64,000 nt of DNA, from positions 19,665 to 83,664 of the forward strand of contig JAGKTZ010000003.1 of the NCBI GenBank assembly GCA_021153165.1, in the 5' to 3' direction. The notes beneath the pieces are model-generated. The model ran no database searches. It saw only the letters and a program-made list of their open reading frames with translations, and was not told the origin of the DNA. The DNA comes from Prevotellaceae bacterium. Lineage in GTDB: Bacteria; Bacteroidota; Bacteroidia; Bacteroidales; Bacteroidaceae. A program made the translations under genes and the position numbers. Positions 18,110-27,688 of this stretch are shown here, piece by piece (the stretch's first letter is position 1; the number at the start of each line of letters is the position of its first letter).

Positions 18110-20272
18110 TTATTTCTTGATATATTTCTTTTCGCCGTCCTGAATATAAACGCCCTTGTGCGTAGTGTTCACTTTTCTGCCAGACAAGTCATAAGTGGCA
18201 TCACCATTGCCAGAGATAGTCACATTTTGAATTCCTGTCGGGATATCTTTGTAGGCGAATAGAATGCGCAGGGTAGAGCCTGCATCTTGTCCGCCGTTCC
18301 AGAAGGCCAACTTATTGTCGCGATTGTTAACTTTGTTGGCGGGGTAGCCGTCTTCATACATATATGCATAAGCCACGCTGTTTGAGCCGAGATCTGATGA
18401 ATTGGCAAAGCGCCACGTAGCCGTATAGCCTGCTGGCAATGCGTTGGCTAATTGCAAGGTGGGGTGAGAAGCGCTACCGGTGGTGCCGAGCATTTGTGTG
18501 GGAGCGGCGAGTACTTTCAGGGCGCCAGCTTCTTTGTTGTAGATGTGATAACCATCTTTTTCATTGCCAGTGAAGCACCACAAGTGAGCAGGGTTGGATT
18601 GGTTGACTTCTGTATTGTTGAGCGCAATGTACGAAGCACTACCATTGTTTGCCAAGACATAACCATCCTGACCGATTTGCATGGTGTACCATGAGGTAGT
18701 ATCTGCAAATTCGCCATTTTGGATCGTTGTTGTGGTGTAACGTGTAGGCTCTGATTGAGGTACGTATGTGCCTTCTTCGATAAAGAGGCCTTCGATTTCC
18801 ACGTCGCCATCCATCAATTCTGCAGGGATGGTAAATTCGTGTGCTTCGTTGAAGAGTTTGCGATCGAAGCGTACAGCGCGCCATTGCACGTTGTCGTTCA
18901 TCACGCTATCGCCTGCTAGGTTGTAGCCGTGCTTCACGATGATGCCTGCATACTCGAATCCCTTTTCTGGATTCATGCGGATAGTGAAGGGCTTGCCGAA
19001 AGGTGCCTGATAGCTTACCAATTTCTTGCCATCAGCAGCCAAGACCTCACCATTTCTATTCGCGTCGTTCACATTGCACTTGTCGCCATGAACATTCAAG
19101 AGGACGTCTACGATACCTCCGCCATTGCCCAAAATAGAGTTGTCGCTGGTCATACGGCCTCCGCTCTCGATGCTATTCCAGTCTACCTTGTAGCGCAGAC
19201 GATAGATGCCATTGGGCAGATCTGTGGGGATTTGGAAAGCAGGTGGAGGCAATACATTGCGACCATTGCCCGAGATATTGGCACCCGCACTGTTCTTACC
19301 AGCATCCTCAGTGCCGTAATAAGAATAAGACATCAATTCGCTATCAGCTGGACGAGAGAAGTCGCTGTTGACTACCGCTTGGAACTTGCCATCATTGTTT
19401 CTGTCGAGGAAGACGTAGCCATGCATCCACGAGCCTTCGTATCCAATCTTAGGTGTAATGGTTTCGCCTTGACGAGCCATGAAGACTTTGCTGGTCAAGT
19501 TTTGATAAACGTAGTTGGGCGAATTGGATGTGGTAGCCGACTGCACACCTTCGGCAGGAGAAGTGAGACCGACTTCAGTCACTCTGCGGTCGTTGCGAGT
19601 ATAGAGCTGATCCTTGCCAAAGTTCAAGGGATAGAAGTCGTAGGTATAGTTGGGCGAAGGATTGTCATTGATCTCGATGTTGTCGATATAGCATATCTTG
19701 TCGTCGGTATAAGCGTGCGGAGATTCCATGTCGGGCACGATGACGAGGCTATAAATATCTATGCCGCCATTACCCTTGAAAGCGACTACGACATCTTGCC
19801 AGCGATTGGCTGGAATAGAGCTTGTCGACATTGCCCAGAACTGTTCTGTCTCGGGTGATTGACCTGCGCGATCTCGTCTCTTACCCAAACCGACCACCAT
19901 CACGCGTCCGCTGTAGGGGCGGTTGACCATGACGTGAACATATTTGGTCTGTGGTGTCAACTCGAAGGTTTGTTTCAAATCAATACGTACACCAAAGGTA
20001 TTGCTACCGAAGCGTGAGCGCTGTACGGCGAGGATTTTCTTTGAGGGGTTAGGGGCTTTGCCGAGTACAGCTTCTTCTTGATTCAAGTGGTTGTCTACCA
20101 CGGCATAGTTGCCCTTGAGTACACCCGTGCGAAAGGGCGATGCTTCCCAGGTATCATATACGCCAAGCTTGGCATAGTCTTGTGTCTCGAAATTGATGCT
20201 TTGCGCTGCCAATGTCATAGGGAGAGTCAGCGAAGCCAGGGCGAGAATATTTTTGATCTTCATAATGTTCAA
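18110..20272 (-). CDS. Large secreted protein with GEVED-like and type IX-like C-terminal regions
   Basis: A 720-residue exported protein with no enzyme signature that I recognise. A signal peptide ends LAAQS, so the mature chain should start with Gln. Residues about 25-210 look like a beta-sandwich carbohydrate-binding fold. Around 270-390 there is a GEVED-like block (GYVFLDRNNDGKF, PNGIYRLRYKVDW) often found in surface proteins. Around 520-660 is a region rich in aromatic and Asn residues. The tail (YDLSGRKVNTTHKGVYIQDG, then KYIKK) has the type IX sorting-domain look. Its start lies 11 bases after the fucosidase stop, so the two genes are almost certainly co-transcribed; a role in binding or attacking fucosylated glycans is inferred. 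A second ATG three codons in is possible. Confidence 0.75.
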   Translation of the reverse strand: MNIMKIKNILALASLTLPMTLAAQSINFETQDYAKLGVYDTWEASPFRTGVLKGNYAVVDNHLNQEEAVLGKAPNPSKKILAVQRSRFGSNTFGVRIDLKQTFELTPQTKYVHVMVNRPYSGRVMVVGLGKRRDRAGQSPETEQFWAMSTSSIPANRWQDVVVAFKGNGGIDIYSLVIVPDMESPHAYTDDKICYIDNIEINDNPSPNYTYDFYPLNFGKDQLYTRNDRRVTEVGLTSPAEGVQSATTSNSPNYVYQNLTSKVFMARQGETITPKIGYEGSWMHGYVFLDRNNDGKFQAVVNSDFSRPADSELMSYSYYGTEDAGKNSAGANISGNGRNVLPPPAFQIPTDLPNGIYRLRYKVDWNSIESGGRMTSDNSILGNGGGIVDVLLNVHGDKCNVNDANRNGEVLAADGKKLVSYQAPFGKPFTIRMNPEKGFEYAGIIVKHGYNLAGDSVMNDNVQWRAVRFDRKLFNEAHEFTIPAELMDGDVEIEGLFIEEGTYVPQSEPTRYTTTTIQNGEFADTTSWYTMQIGQDGYVLANNGSASYIALNNTEVNQSNPAHLWCFTGNEKDGYHIYNKEAGALKVLAAPTQMLGTTGSASHPTLQLANALPAGYTATWRFANSSDLGSNSVAYAYMYEDGYPANKVNNRDNKLAFWNGGQDAGSTLRILFAYKDIPTGIQNVTISGNGDATYDLSGRKVNTTHKGVYIQDGEKKYIKK

Positions 20273-20283
20273 TTTTAATAGGA

Positions 20284-21795
20284 TTAGTATACGCTGACTT
20301 TACTGATGAGTGGGCAAGCCTTGCTATCCTCGATAGTGATACGTACATATTTTGCACTATATCCGCTGCCGTAGCTATTGTTGGTACTGCCGTTCAATGG
20401 GATGATACGCTTGTAGCCCACAGTAGTGGTTTGTACGCCACCGCCACGTTGTGTCCAAGATTTACCATCCATCGAAGTTTCGATCTTGAATGACTTGACG
20501 CGTTGTCCCTTGGCTATATATTCCATCAGTTCGACGTAGCGGATAGTCTTTGCGTCGTCCCAAGACAAGGTGATGGTAGCTGATGTGACATTATCGTTGG
20601 TAGCCCAATAAGTATCCTTGTCGCCGTCTGTCATATTCTCTGCGGCATAGTTGCGACCTGCACCTTTGGTGCGAGTATTGCTCACTTCGACCACAGCATC
20701 CTTAGCATAGTCATTGCTCAAGCGTTGGCGGATCAAATCACCCATACCTTTCAATGCATTCACAGAGGCTGTTGGCAGGACGCCAGCCTTGTTTGGTGGA
20801 ATATTGAGAATGAGTGTGGCATTTCTACCTACTGTCTCGAGATACATCTGGAAGAGGCGTTCGGGTGTCAAGGGCGATTCGCCATCGTGATAGAACCATC
20901 CTTTGTTTGTAGCCTTAGCATCGCTTTCGCCGGGCAACCAGAACCAGCCGTTTTCTGTACCATACATACCATTGTTCTCGGGAGAATAGTCACGATTCTC
21001 AGGCGACCAGTTCGTTTCGCCAGCCCATCCGGCTTCGTTGCCAATCCAGCGTGCTTCGCCACCCACGCCCCACAATACGCAGTCGGGGCAAACCTTGTGC
21101 ACGGTGTCGCGCAAGTTGGGCACGTCGTAATATGTAGCACGGTCCACGTTGACTGTGGTGTTGCGTCCGCCGTAGTAACCGCTACCGCCGTTGGCACCGT
21201 CAAACCACATTTCGAATTGGTCATTACCATATTCAGCCAACTCTGCACACTGTCTCAGGAAGACGTCCTTCACGTACTTGTCTGTGCCATAGTGTACACT
21301 GTTGCGGTCCCATGGCGAGATGTAGAAGCCGTACTTCAATCCCAATTTCTTGGCAGCTGCTGCAAAATCGCGTGGGATATTAGTATTTCTACCATAATCA
21401 TTGCCCGCCTTAGTGATATTGTGAGTCGTTGTGGCAGTAGGCCAAAGGCAAAAACCATCATGGTGCTTTACTACAGCGATACCACCACGCATACCGGCAT
21501 CTTTGGCTACTTGCAACCATTGTTCGGGGTTGGGTGCACCAGTAGGCGCAAAGCGAGATTCTGCTTCATCGCCGTTGCCCCATTCCAAGCCAGTATAGGT
21601 GTTCATGCCATAGTGGAAGAATGCGTAGAATTCAGTCTCTTGCCATTTCAATTGGCGTGGATGTGGCACTGGATGAACGGCTGCTGGCTCGTTGTCAGGA
21701 TTTGACGGCGATTCGTTCACCACTTGTAGTTGTGCCATACTGCCAAGTGGGAAAAGTCCGCCGAGCAGTAAAAGCGTAGTGTAGATTTTTTTCAT
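20284..21795 (-). CDS. Alpha-L-fucosidase, GH29, with F5/8-type binding domain
   Basis: Exported enzyme (503 residues) releasing alpha-linked L-fucose from host-type glycans. The signal peptide ends GSMAQ, predicted mature start Gln. The N-terminal TIM barrel shows the GH29 blocks EFYAFFHYGMNTYTG, AKDAGMRGGIAVVKHHDGFC and EMWFDGANGG, the last holding the catalytic nucleophile Asp at about residue 199. A discoidin-like F5/8 type C domain (about 370-503, MTDGDKDTYWATN) would bind sugar. It is followed after 11 bases by the large secreted protein gene and preceded, 223 bases upstream, by the sialate O-acetylesterase gene. Together with the GH20 gene this indicates use of mucin or similar host glycans. 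Confidence 0.94.
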   Translation of the reverse strand: MKKIYTTLLLLGGLFPLGSMAQLQVVNESPSNPDNEPAAVHPVPHPRQLKWQETEFYAFFHYGMNTYTGLEWGNGDEAESRFAPTGAPNPEQWLQVAKDAGMRGGIAVVKHHDGFCLWPTATTTHNITKAGNDYGRNTNIPRDFAAAAKKLGLKYGFYISPWDRNSVHYGTDKYVKDVFLRQCAELAEYGNDQFEMWFDGANGGSGYYGGRNTTVNVDRATYYDVPNLRDTVHKVCPDCVLWGVGGEARWIGNEAGWAGETNWSPENRDYSPENNGMYGTENGWFWLPGESDAKATNKGWFYHDGESPLTPERLFQMYLETVGRNATLILNIPPNKAGVLPTASVNALKGMGDLIRQRLSNDYAKDAVVEVSNTRTKGAGRNYAAENMTDGDKDTYWATNDNVTSATITLSWDDAKTIRYVELMEYIAKGQRVKSFKIETSMDGKSWTQRGGGVQTTTVGYKRIIPLNGSTNNSYGSGYSAKYVRITIEDSKACPLISKVSVY

Positions 21796-22018
21796 ATCGG
21801 TTTAGGTTTATAACATTATTTTCCGAAACAAACTCAGATTTTATTAATTGACTATGCTAAGATAGCAATAAAAAGTCTTTTACACGTATTATTCGGTCAA
21901 AAGCACTACCTTATTTTGTTTTTTTAGTACAATCCTATCAATTTATCCCATTTATCACACGAAAGGATAAGTTTGCACTTAAAAAGAAATCTGTAAAATG
22001 GTAGTGGCGGCTTTGGTG

Positions 22019-23512
22019 TCAAAATACGCGATCAGTGAATGTACTAATGGGAAAACCATTACTGCCTACGACATTCGTTTGCGGAAACGGATCCCAAGCA
22101 TATCGCACTTGATGAGGCTGAGCTACGGCATCGCTCCACACTTCTATGGTTTCGCCCACAATACGTGCTTTGGCGGGAACGAAGGCGCCGTTTTTCCCAG
22201 CCACTTCGAATCCCTTGGGTGCCTTGCCGTCGCTGGTGTGCATGCCTTTTCCGTATTGGAAATGCAGTAGGATTTTATTTGATTTGAGTTCTGCGCCCAA
22301 ATAAACGGGACCACAGGGCACACCTGTCTGACCATATTCGTGTACCAAAGCGGCGGCAACTAAGCGTTCAGCTATTTCGCGCTTGCGCTTGGGATGGATA
22401 TTCTTTGCTTCGCCCAAGTCGTGCGACACGGTCATATATGTGCGAGGCAAAACGCCGAGGCGGCGCTGGCTGTCGCGGAAGTGTCCCCACGTGGGTAGGG
22501 TGGAAATGCCGGAGAGTTGGACAAAATAGAAGGATAATTCGGGCGCAGCGAAATGTGTGCGCCAACTTTTTTGCAACAAGGGAAACAATTGTTCGTGCAA
22601 TGTGGCATTGTGCGCATTGCCCTCGCCTTGATACCACAATACACCGGCCAGTGTCAATCCCTCCAAAGGTGCTATGCCGCAATCGAACAGATAGGATGGC
22701 GCATAGGGATGATGCGACAATGCCTCGGGATAGTTTTTCAAATTGGTCTTGGCACGATTTCTAGCCCACTGCTGTATGAGCGGCTCGGTCCACCATTCTT
22801 TATTCAAATCGGGACATCCTGACGCGAGGGTCTGACTATCTATCCACGACTCGCACAGCGAACCATCCACGGCGTTGCAAATGATACCGACGTGGCAGTC
22901 TAATTTTTCCGAAAGCAGACGTCCGAAATGATAACCTATAGCAGAAAAATCCGCCACGGTCTTTGCATCGCATTTGGTCCATTGTGCAGGCAAATAGTAC
23001 TCGTTGCGTTTCAAAGAATCAACGTAGGTTTTCTCCCAGGCTTCGGCAAATGGAATCCGCGACGGACGCATTTGATACAGATGCACGCGCTTTTGCTCTG
23101 AGGCGCTGGCAATATCTTCCGCAGCACCCTTTGTTTCCCGCACAGGCAGTTGCATATTTGACTGTCCGCTACATAGCCATACTTCTCCTATATAGATATC
23201 GCGTACTTCAACTTCTTCGCCCTCGCTCTCCACCTTCAAAATATAAGGACCTCCCGCCTTTTGCTCAGGCAGGCAGACCTGCCATCTCCCATCCTTATCG
23301 CAGGTGGCTGTTTGCTGAGACTGCAGAAAATCCACACGTACCTTTTCACCAGCACCAGCGTAACCTTGTATGCGAATAGGCTGGTGGCGCTGCAATACCA
23401 TTCCACTTGTGAAATAGGGGGCAAGGCGCAGTGAAGAGTCTGCCATGGCGCAAGAGATAAAAAGGAAAGGCAGTAGCAAAACAAATAGATGAAACAAATA
23501 GCGTCTGTACAT
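22019..23512 (-). CDS. Sialate O-acetylesterase family protein
   Basis: An exported SGNH-type esterase (497 residues) that would remove O-acetyl groups from sialic acid or other sugars so that glycosidases can act. After a hydrophobic signal (possible lipobox LFISC, Cys21) comes a short beta domain (LAPYFTSGMVLQR), then the serine block WLCSGQSNMQLPV around residue 114, and later GVLWYQGEGNAHN. The frame is open to 23572, but the ATG at 23512 begins the signal peptide and is preferred. The secDF terminator lies only 26 bases before this start, so its promoter is not obvious. It points the same way as the fucosidase gene, 223 bases downstream, a gap with no hairpin that I see. Confidence 0.9.
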   Translation of the reverse strand: MYRRYLFHLFVLLLPFLFISCAMADSSLRLAPYFTSGMVLQRHQPIRIQGYAGAGEKVRVDFLQSQQTATCDKDGRWQVCLPEQKAGGPYILKVESEGEEVEVRDIYIGEVWLCSGQSNMQLPVRETKGAAEDIASASEQKRVHLYQMRPSRIPFAEAWEKTYVDSLKRNEYYLPAQWTKCDAKTVADFSAIGYHFGRLLSEKLDCHVGIICNAVDGSLCESWIDSQTLASGCPDLNKEWWTEPLIQQWARNRAKTNLKNYPEALSHHPYAPSYLFDCGIAPLEGLTLAGVLWYQGEGNAHNATLHEQLFPLLQKSWRTHFAAPELSFYFVQLSGISTLPTWGHFRDSQRRLGVLPRTYMTVSHDLGEAKNIHPKRKREIAERLVAAALVHEYGQTGVPCGPVYLGAELKSNKILLHFQYGKGMHTSDGKAPKGFEVAGKNGAFVPAKARIVGETIEVWSDAVAQPHQVRYAWDPFPQTNVVGSNGFPISTFTDRVF

Positions 23513-23537
23513 ATCGTGTATATATATTATAGGAATG

Positions 23538-23570
23538 AAAAAGAGATGCGCCAGTATTTTGACGCATCTC
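23538..23570 (-). terminator. Rho-independent terminator of secDF
   Basis: On the minus strand an 8-bp stem GAGATGCG/CGCATCTC (23543-23550 with 23563-23570) is followed by five T residues, 45 bases past the secDF stop. Confidence 0.8.
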
Positions 23571-23614
23571 AATCTTTATTTGTATTTCCCTTATAATAGG
23601 AAAATGAATCTCAA

Positions 23615-26506
23615 TTATTCAGCTTCGCCAATCACTCTCTTTTTGCCCAAAGTGCGGTATGCAATAGGAGCAGCAAGGAAGATTGAGCTCAAGGTACCGA
23701 ATGTTACACCCAAGATCATTGCGAATGAGAATGAACGGATGCTATCGCCACCCAAGAAGAAGATGCAGAGCAACACGAGGAGGGTAGTGAACGAAGTCAT
23801 AATAGTACGAGTCAAAGTACTATTGATAGATTCGTTGAACACACGCTTAGTGTTGCGCTTAGGATAGAGACCCAAGTTTTCACGAATACGGTCGAATACT
23901 ACCACCTTGTCATTAATTGAATAACCGATAGCAGTCAATACAGCCGCGATAAAGGTTTGGTCAACTTCCAATGAGAAGGGCACCCAACCCCAGCAGATAC
24001 TGTACATACCGATAATAAGTACTGCGTCGATAGTCAAAGCAACTACACTACCAATTGAGAATGCTACGTTGCGGAAACGTACCAAAATGTAGAGGAAGAT
24101 TGCTACGAGTGCAAAGAGCACACTGATGATAGCGCCCTTAACCATATCTGCTGCGACAGAAGAACCTACCTTTTGAGCAGATACGATAGAACCACCAGTC
24201 TTGTTTTGACGGTCTTTGAAGACATCGTATTCTGCTTTGATCAGACCAGCATCCTTCAATGCTTTGTGAACGAATTGGTCAACTTGGTCGTCGATATTTT
24301 CGTCTGTATCGTTGATGCGGTAGTTTGTAGTCAAGCGTACGCAACGGCTTTCTGCTGTTACGACAGGAATAGCGTTAACCGCAGCATCTGGATCCTTAGC
24401 ATCTGCCTTCACAGCAGCTTGTACTGCAGCTTCTACAGCTTCGGGCTTAGTATTCTTGTCTTCAAATTCGATGACATAGTTACGACCACCTGTAAAGTCG
24501 ATACCCTTTGACAAACCACGGATACCCAAGAATGCAACGCAGATAAGCATAAATACGCCAAATGCGATAACAGACTTCTTACCCTTTTCCATGAACTTCA
24601 CCTTAGTATTAGCCAAGAAGTTGCGAGTCAAAGGAGTTGTGAAAGTCAACTTAGTCCACTTGTCTTTCTTGAGGAAGTGTTCGTATGCGATACGAGTCAT
24701 CCATACTGCAGTAAAGAATGAAGCTGCGATACCGATACCGAGCGTCAATGCGAAACCACGGATAGGACCTGTACCGAAGTTGTAAAGAATAACAGCAGTG
24801 ATGATTGATGTCAAGTTAGAATCGAAGATTGCAGAGAATGCGTTGCCGTAACCGTCAGCAAGTGCAGTCTTGATGTTCTTACCTGCCTTGAGCTCTTCCT
24901 TGATACGTTCGTAGATCAATACGTTAGCATCGACAGCCATACCCAAAGAAAGCACCATACCAGCAATACCACTCATAGTGAGCGCAGCCTGGAATGAAGT
25001 GAGTACGCCGAAAGTGAAGAAGAAGTTGAGCAAGAGTGCGCAGTTAGCCACCATACCTGGGATGATACCATAAGCCAAGCACATGAAGATCATCAAAAGC
25101 ACGAGTGCAAAGATACAAGCTGTGAGACCTGCTATAATAGATGCTTCACCCAAAGAAGGACCTACTGTTTCTTCTTGTACTACTGTCAGCTTCACGTCCA
25201 TACGTCCACTGTTGAGCACGTTTGAAAGGTCGCGAGTATCATCGATTGTAAAGCTACCAGAGATTTGAGAATTACCACCAGCGATCTTTTCGTTGACGTT
25301 TGGTGCGCTATATACGTAACCGTCGAGAACGATTGCTACAGACTTGCCTACGTTTCTTTCTGTCAACTTAGCCCATTCAGCAGAAGCGCGGTTGGTCATT
25401 GTCATAGATACGACGGGCTTACTGCCTTCCATAAAGTCTGCCTTAGCAGTCTTGATAACGTCGCCTTCCATTGAAGGACCACCATTCTTAGCCTTGAGGG
25501 TATAGAGGGCGTAACCAAGAACGACATTTTCTACCTTGCCGTCTTTGTTTTTCATTGACTGAGTTTCTTCCTTCACGCTCCAAGCCAATACGAGGTCTGC
25601 GGGGAGAGAAGCCTTGTTAGCGTGGTAAGCTTGCATGATAGCAGTAGTATCTTCCTTCGAACGAGTATATCCGACGATAGAACCGCCGCCAGGGATTTGC
25701 AAGTGACCGTTTACGACTTCTGCCAAGCCGCTCACTTCAGCTGCGCTGTAGGTTTCCCAGAATTGGAGGTTAGCACTACCTGTGAGGAGTTTACGTACGC
25801 GTTCGGGTTCCTTGATACCTGGCATTTCTACCATGATTTGACCCATTTGTCCGCGACCCTTCAAGATTTGGATGTTTGGTTGTGCCACACCGAAGCGGTC
25901 GATACGTGTACGGATCACTTCGTTAGCGTTGCTTACTGCTGATTCGATCTTAGCGAGCAAAGCTGTTTTCACCTGTGCATCGGTAGAGTTAGCCGAGATG
26001 CCGTCGAGGTTTGTACCGAAAGCACCACCCAGCTTATCCTTGCCGTACAATTCTTGGTAGCGACTTACGAATACGTCGAGCACGTCGTCGCCATTTCTTT
26101 TTGCTACTGAGTCTGCGTAAGCGACTGCTTGACCTACGTTAGCCTGTACGGTCTTGTCTGTGCCGGCTGTGCTTCTGAGCAAGTCGGGGATAGATACTTC
26201 GAGGATGACGTTCATACCACCCTTCAAGTCCAGACCGAGGCCAATTTGCAACTGTTGACATTCCTTCAAGGTCTTCCACATGTACACCTTTTCATTGCCC
26301 ATTGAGTCAAGATAGGCAGTGCGGAAGTCGTTGAATGCTCTGTCTTTTGCATTGTCATCAGCATATTTTCCGCCCTTGATCTTGGCTGCAGCATACGTGT
26401 CTGCGTTCTTTTCGTACTTGTTAGTTACGAATGAGAACGAGAGGTAGAAGCAGCAAATCAGGGTAAGGAGCACTGCGATGACCTTAACAAATCCTTTGTT
26501 TTGCAT
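23615..26506 (-). CDS. secDF: Protein translocase SecDF, fused
   Basis: Membrane complex that uses the proton gradient to help pull proteins across the inner membrane after SecYEG. A single 963-residue chain joins SecD (about 1-620) and SecF (about 640-963), each with one N-terminal and five C-terminal transmembrane segments. The SecD part shows LGLDLKGGMNVILEV near residue 90 and GMAVDANVLIYERIKEEL. The SecF part shows GIDFTGGRNYVIEF and TAIGYSINDKVVVFDRIREN. Fusion of the two is common in Bacteroidetes. It stands alone, with its own promoter and terminator. Confidence 0.97.
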   Translation of the reverse strand: MQNKGFVKVIAVLLTLICCFYLSFSFVTNKYEKNADTYAAAKIKGGKYADDNAKDRAFNDFRTAYLDSMGNEKVYMWKTLKECQQLQIGLGLDLKGGMNVILEVSIPDLLRSTAGTDKTVQANVGQAVAYADSVAKRNGDDVLDVFVSRYQELYGKDKLGGAFGTNLDGISANSTDAQVKTALLAKIESAVSNANEVIRTRIDRFGVAQPNIQILKGRGQMGQIMVEMPGIKEPERVRKLLTGSANLQFWETYSAAEVSGLAEVVNGHLQIPGGGSIVGYTRSKEDTTAIMQAYHANKASLPADLVLAWSVKEETQSMKNKDGKVENVVLGYALYTLKAKNGGPSMEGDVIKTAKADFMEGSKPVVSMTMTNRASAEWAKLTERNVGKSVAIVLDGYVYSAPNVNEKIAGGNSQISGSFTIDDTRDLSNVLNSGRMDVKLTVVQEETVGPSLGEASIIAGLTACIFALVLLMIFMCLAYGIIPGMVANCALLLNFFFTFGVLTSFQAALTMSGIAGMVLSLGMAVDANVLIYERIKEELKAGKNIKTALADGYGNAFSAIFDSNLTSIITAVILYNFGTGPIRGFALTLGIGIAASFFTAVWMTRIAYEHFLKKDKWTKLTFTTPLTRNFLANTKVKFMEKGKKSVIAFGVFMLICVAFLGIRGLSKGIDFTGGRNYVIEFEDKNTKPEAVEAAVQAAVKADAKDPDAAVNAIPVVTAESRCVRLTTNYRINDTDENIDDQVDQFVHKALKDAGLIKAEYDVFKDRQNKTGGSIVSAQKVGSSVAADMVKGAIISVLFALVAIFLYILVRFRNVAFSIGSVVALTIDAVLIIGMYSICWGWVPFSLEVDQTFIAAVLTAIGYSINDKVVVFDRIRENLGLYPKRNTKRVFNESINSTLTRTIMTSFTTLLVLLCIFFLGGDSIRSFSFAMILGVTFGTLSSIFLAAPIAYRTLGKKRVIGEAE

Positions 26507-26563
26507 GGTTTTTAATTGTGTTTTTATGTTAGTTATTTTCTATTTTGCATACTTTTTGGCGTG

Positions 26564-26571
26564 CAAATATA
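26564..26571 (-). promoter_or_regulatory. -7 box of the secDF promoter
   Basis: On the minus strand TATATTTG matches TAnnTTTG perfectly, 57 bases before the secDF start codon. No TTTG is found at the ideal distance. Confidence 0.5.
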
Positions 26572-26717
26572 CTGATTTTTTTCAAACTAAGGGATTTATA
26601 ATGTATTTAATTGTGGCAAAGTGTGAATTATCGTCATTTTGTAGCAAATATTACGCGATTTTCTGTAAATATGGCACATATATATAATATTACGTGTGCG
26701 TGTGCAAAAAATATTTC

Positions 26718-26725
26718 TACCTTTG
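26718..26725 (+). promoter_or_regulatory. -7 box directly at the lpxL start codon
   Basis: TACCTTTG ends six bases before the ATG at 26731. The transcript would therefore begin at or within a few bases of the start codon, giving a leaderless mRNA. The -33 box is weak. Confidence 0.5.
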
Positions 26726-26730
26726 CACGC

Positions 26731-27630
26731 ATGAAGATACTGATTGCTTTACTCAAGGGGTTGTCGCATCTGCCATTGCGTCTGCTCTATGTGCTGTCCG
26801 ACGTGCTGTTTGTGCTCGTCTACTACGTGGTGCGCTATCGCCGCGGCGTGGTGCGCAGAAACATCGAGGCCTCGTTTCCCGAACGTACGATCGCGGAGCG
26901 CCGAGGCATTGAGCGCGATTTCTACCGCTTCTTCTGCGACTATATCGTGGAGACCATCAAACTGCTGACCATAAGCGAGGAGGAAATCAAGCGACGCATG
27001 ATCATCGAGGGTATGCCGCGCTTGGAAGAGTCGCTCGAGAAGTGCCCATTTGCCTTTATCTACCTGGGCCACTATTGCAACTGGGAGTGGGTTTCCTCGA
27101 TTCCCTTGTGGGGAAAGCACGGCCGCGTGCCCAGCGCCCAATTGTACCGTCCACTGAAGAACAAGGCGTTCGATCGCCTATTCCTGGACTTGCGCCAACG
27201 CTTTGGATCGAAGAGTATCTCGAAGTACGAGGCGCTGCGACAAATACTGAAGATGAAGGCCGAGGGCGTGCGCTCGATCGTAGGTTTTGTGTCGGACCAA
27301 TCGCCCCTGCCCAACAGCATACACGAGTGGGCGGAGTTTTTGCACCAGGACACCCCAGTGTTCACAGGCACCGAACGCATTGCCAAGAAGGTGGGCGCGG
27401 CTATCTATATCGCCGACGTGCAGCGCGTACGTCGTGGCTACTATCACATGCACCTGCACTTGGTGACCGAGGAACCCGCGAAATATCCCGACTACGAACT
27501 GACGCAGCTCTATATGACCAAGTTGGAGCAAATGATACGTCGCCAACCGCACCTGTGGCTTTGGAGTCATAAGCGGTGGAAGCACACCCGCGAGAGTGTA
27601 GCACGAGAATTGGCTAAGCACAAGGCATAA
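26731..27630 (+). CDS. lpxL: Lipid A biosynthesis acyltransferase, LpxL/HtrB family
   Basis: Adds a secondary acyl chain to lipid A at the inner membrane. The product has 299 residues, with an N-terminal membrane anchor (about 10-35), the catalytic block GHYCNWEW (His-x4-Glu), and the downstream FVSDQSPLP region seen in this acyltransferase family. The frame is open from 26611, but the ATG at 26731 begins the normal N-terminus and follows the -7 box, so the shorter form is chosen. It is transcribed alone between secDF and the convergent sbcDC operon, and ends in a strong terminator. Confidence 0.92.
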   Translation: MKILIALLKGLSHLPLRLLYVLSDVLFVLVYYVVRYRRGVVRRNIEASFPERTIAERRGIERDFYRFFCDYIVETIKLLTISEEEIKRRMIIEGMPRLEESLEKCPFAFIYLGHYCNWEWVSSIPLWGKHGRVPSAQLYRPLKNKAFDRLFLDLRQRFGSKSISKYEALRQILKMKAEGVRSIVGFVSDQSPLPNSIHEWAEFLHQDTPVFTGTERIAKKVGAAIYIADVQRVRRGYYHMHLHLVTEEPAKYPDYELTQLYMTKLEQMIRRQPHLWLWSHKRWKHTRESVARELAKHKA

Positions 27631-27634
27631 ATCG

Positions 27635-27660
27635 AGAGGAGCAGGCGCTCCTCTTTTTTT
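27635..27660 (+). terminator. Rho-independent terminator of lpxL
   Basis: An 8-bp stem AGAGGAGC/GCTCCTCT (27635-27642 with 27647-27654) with a 4-base loop is followed by T residues to 27660. It begins 5 bases after the stop codon. Confidence 0.9.
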
Positions 27661-27688
27661 GTCTTAATGGTTGCTGAGAGTAAACAAA

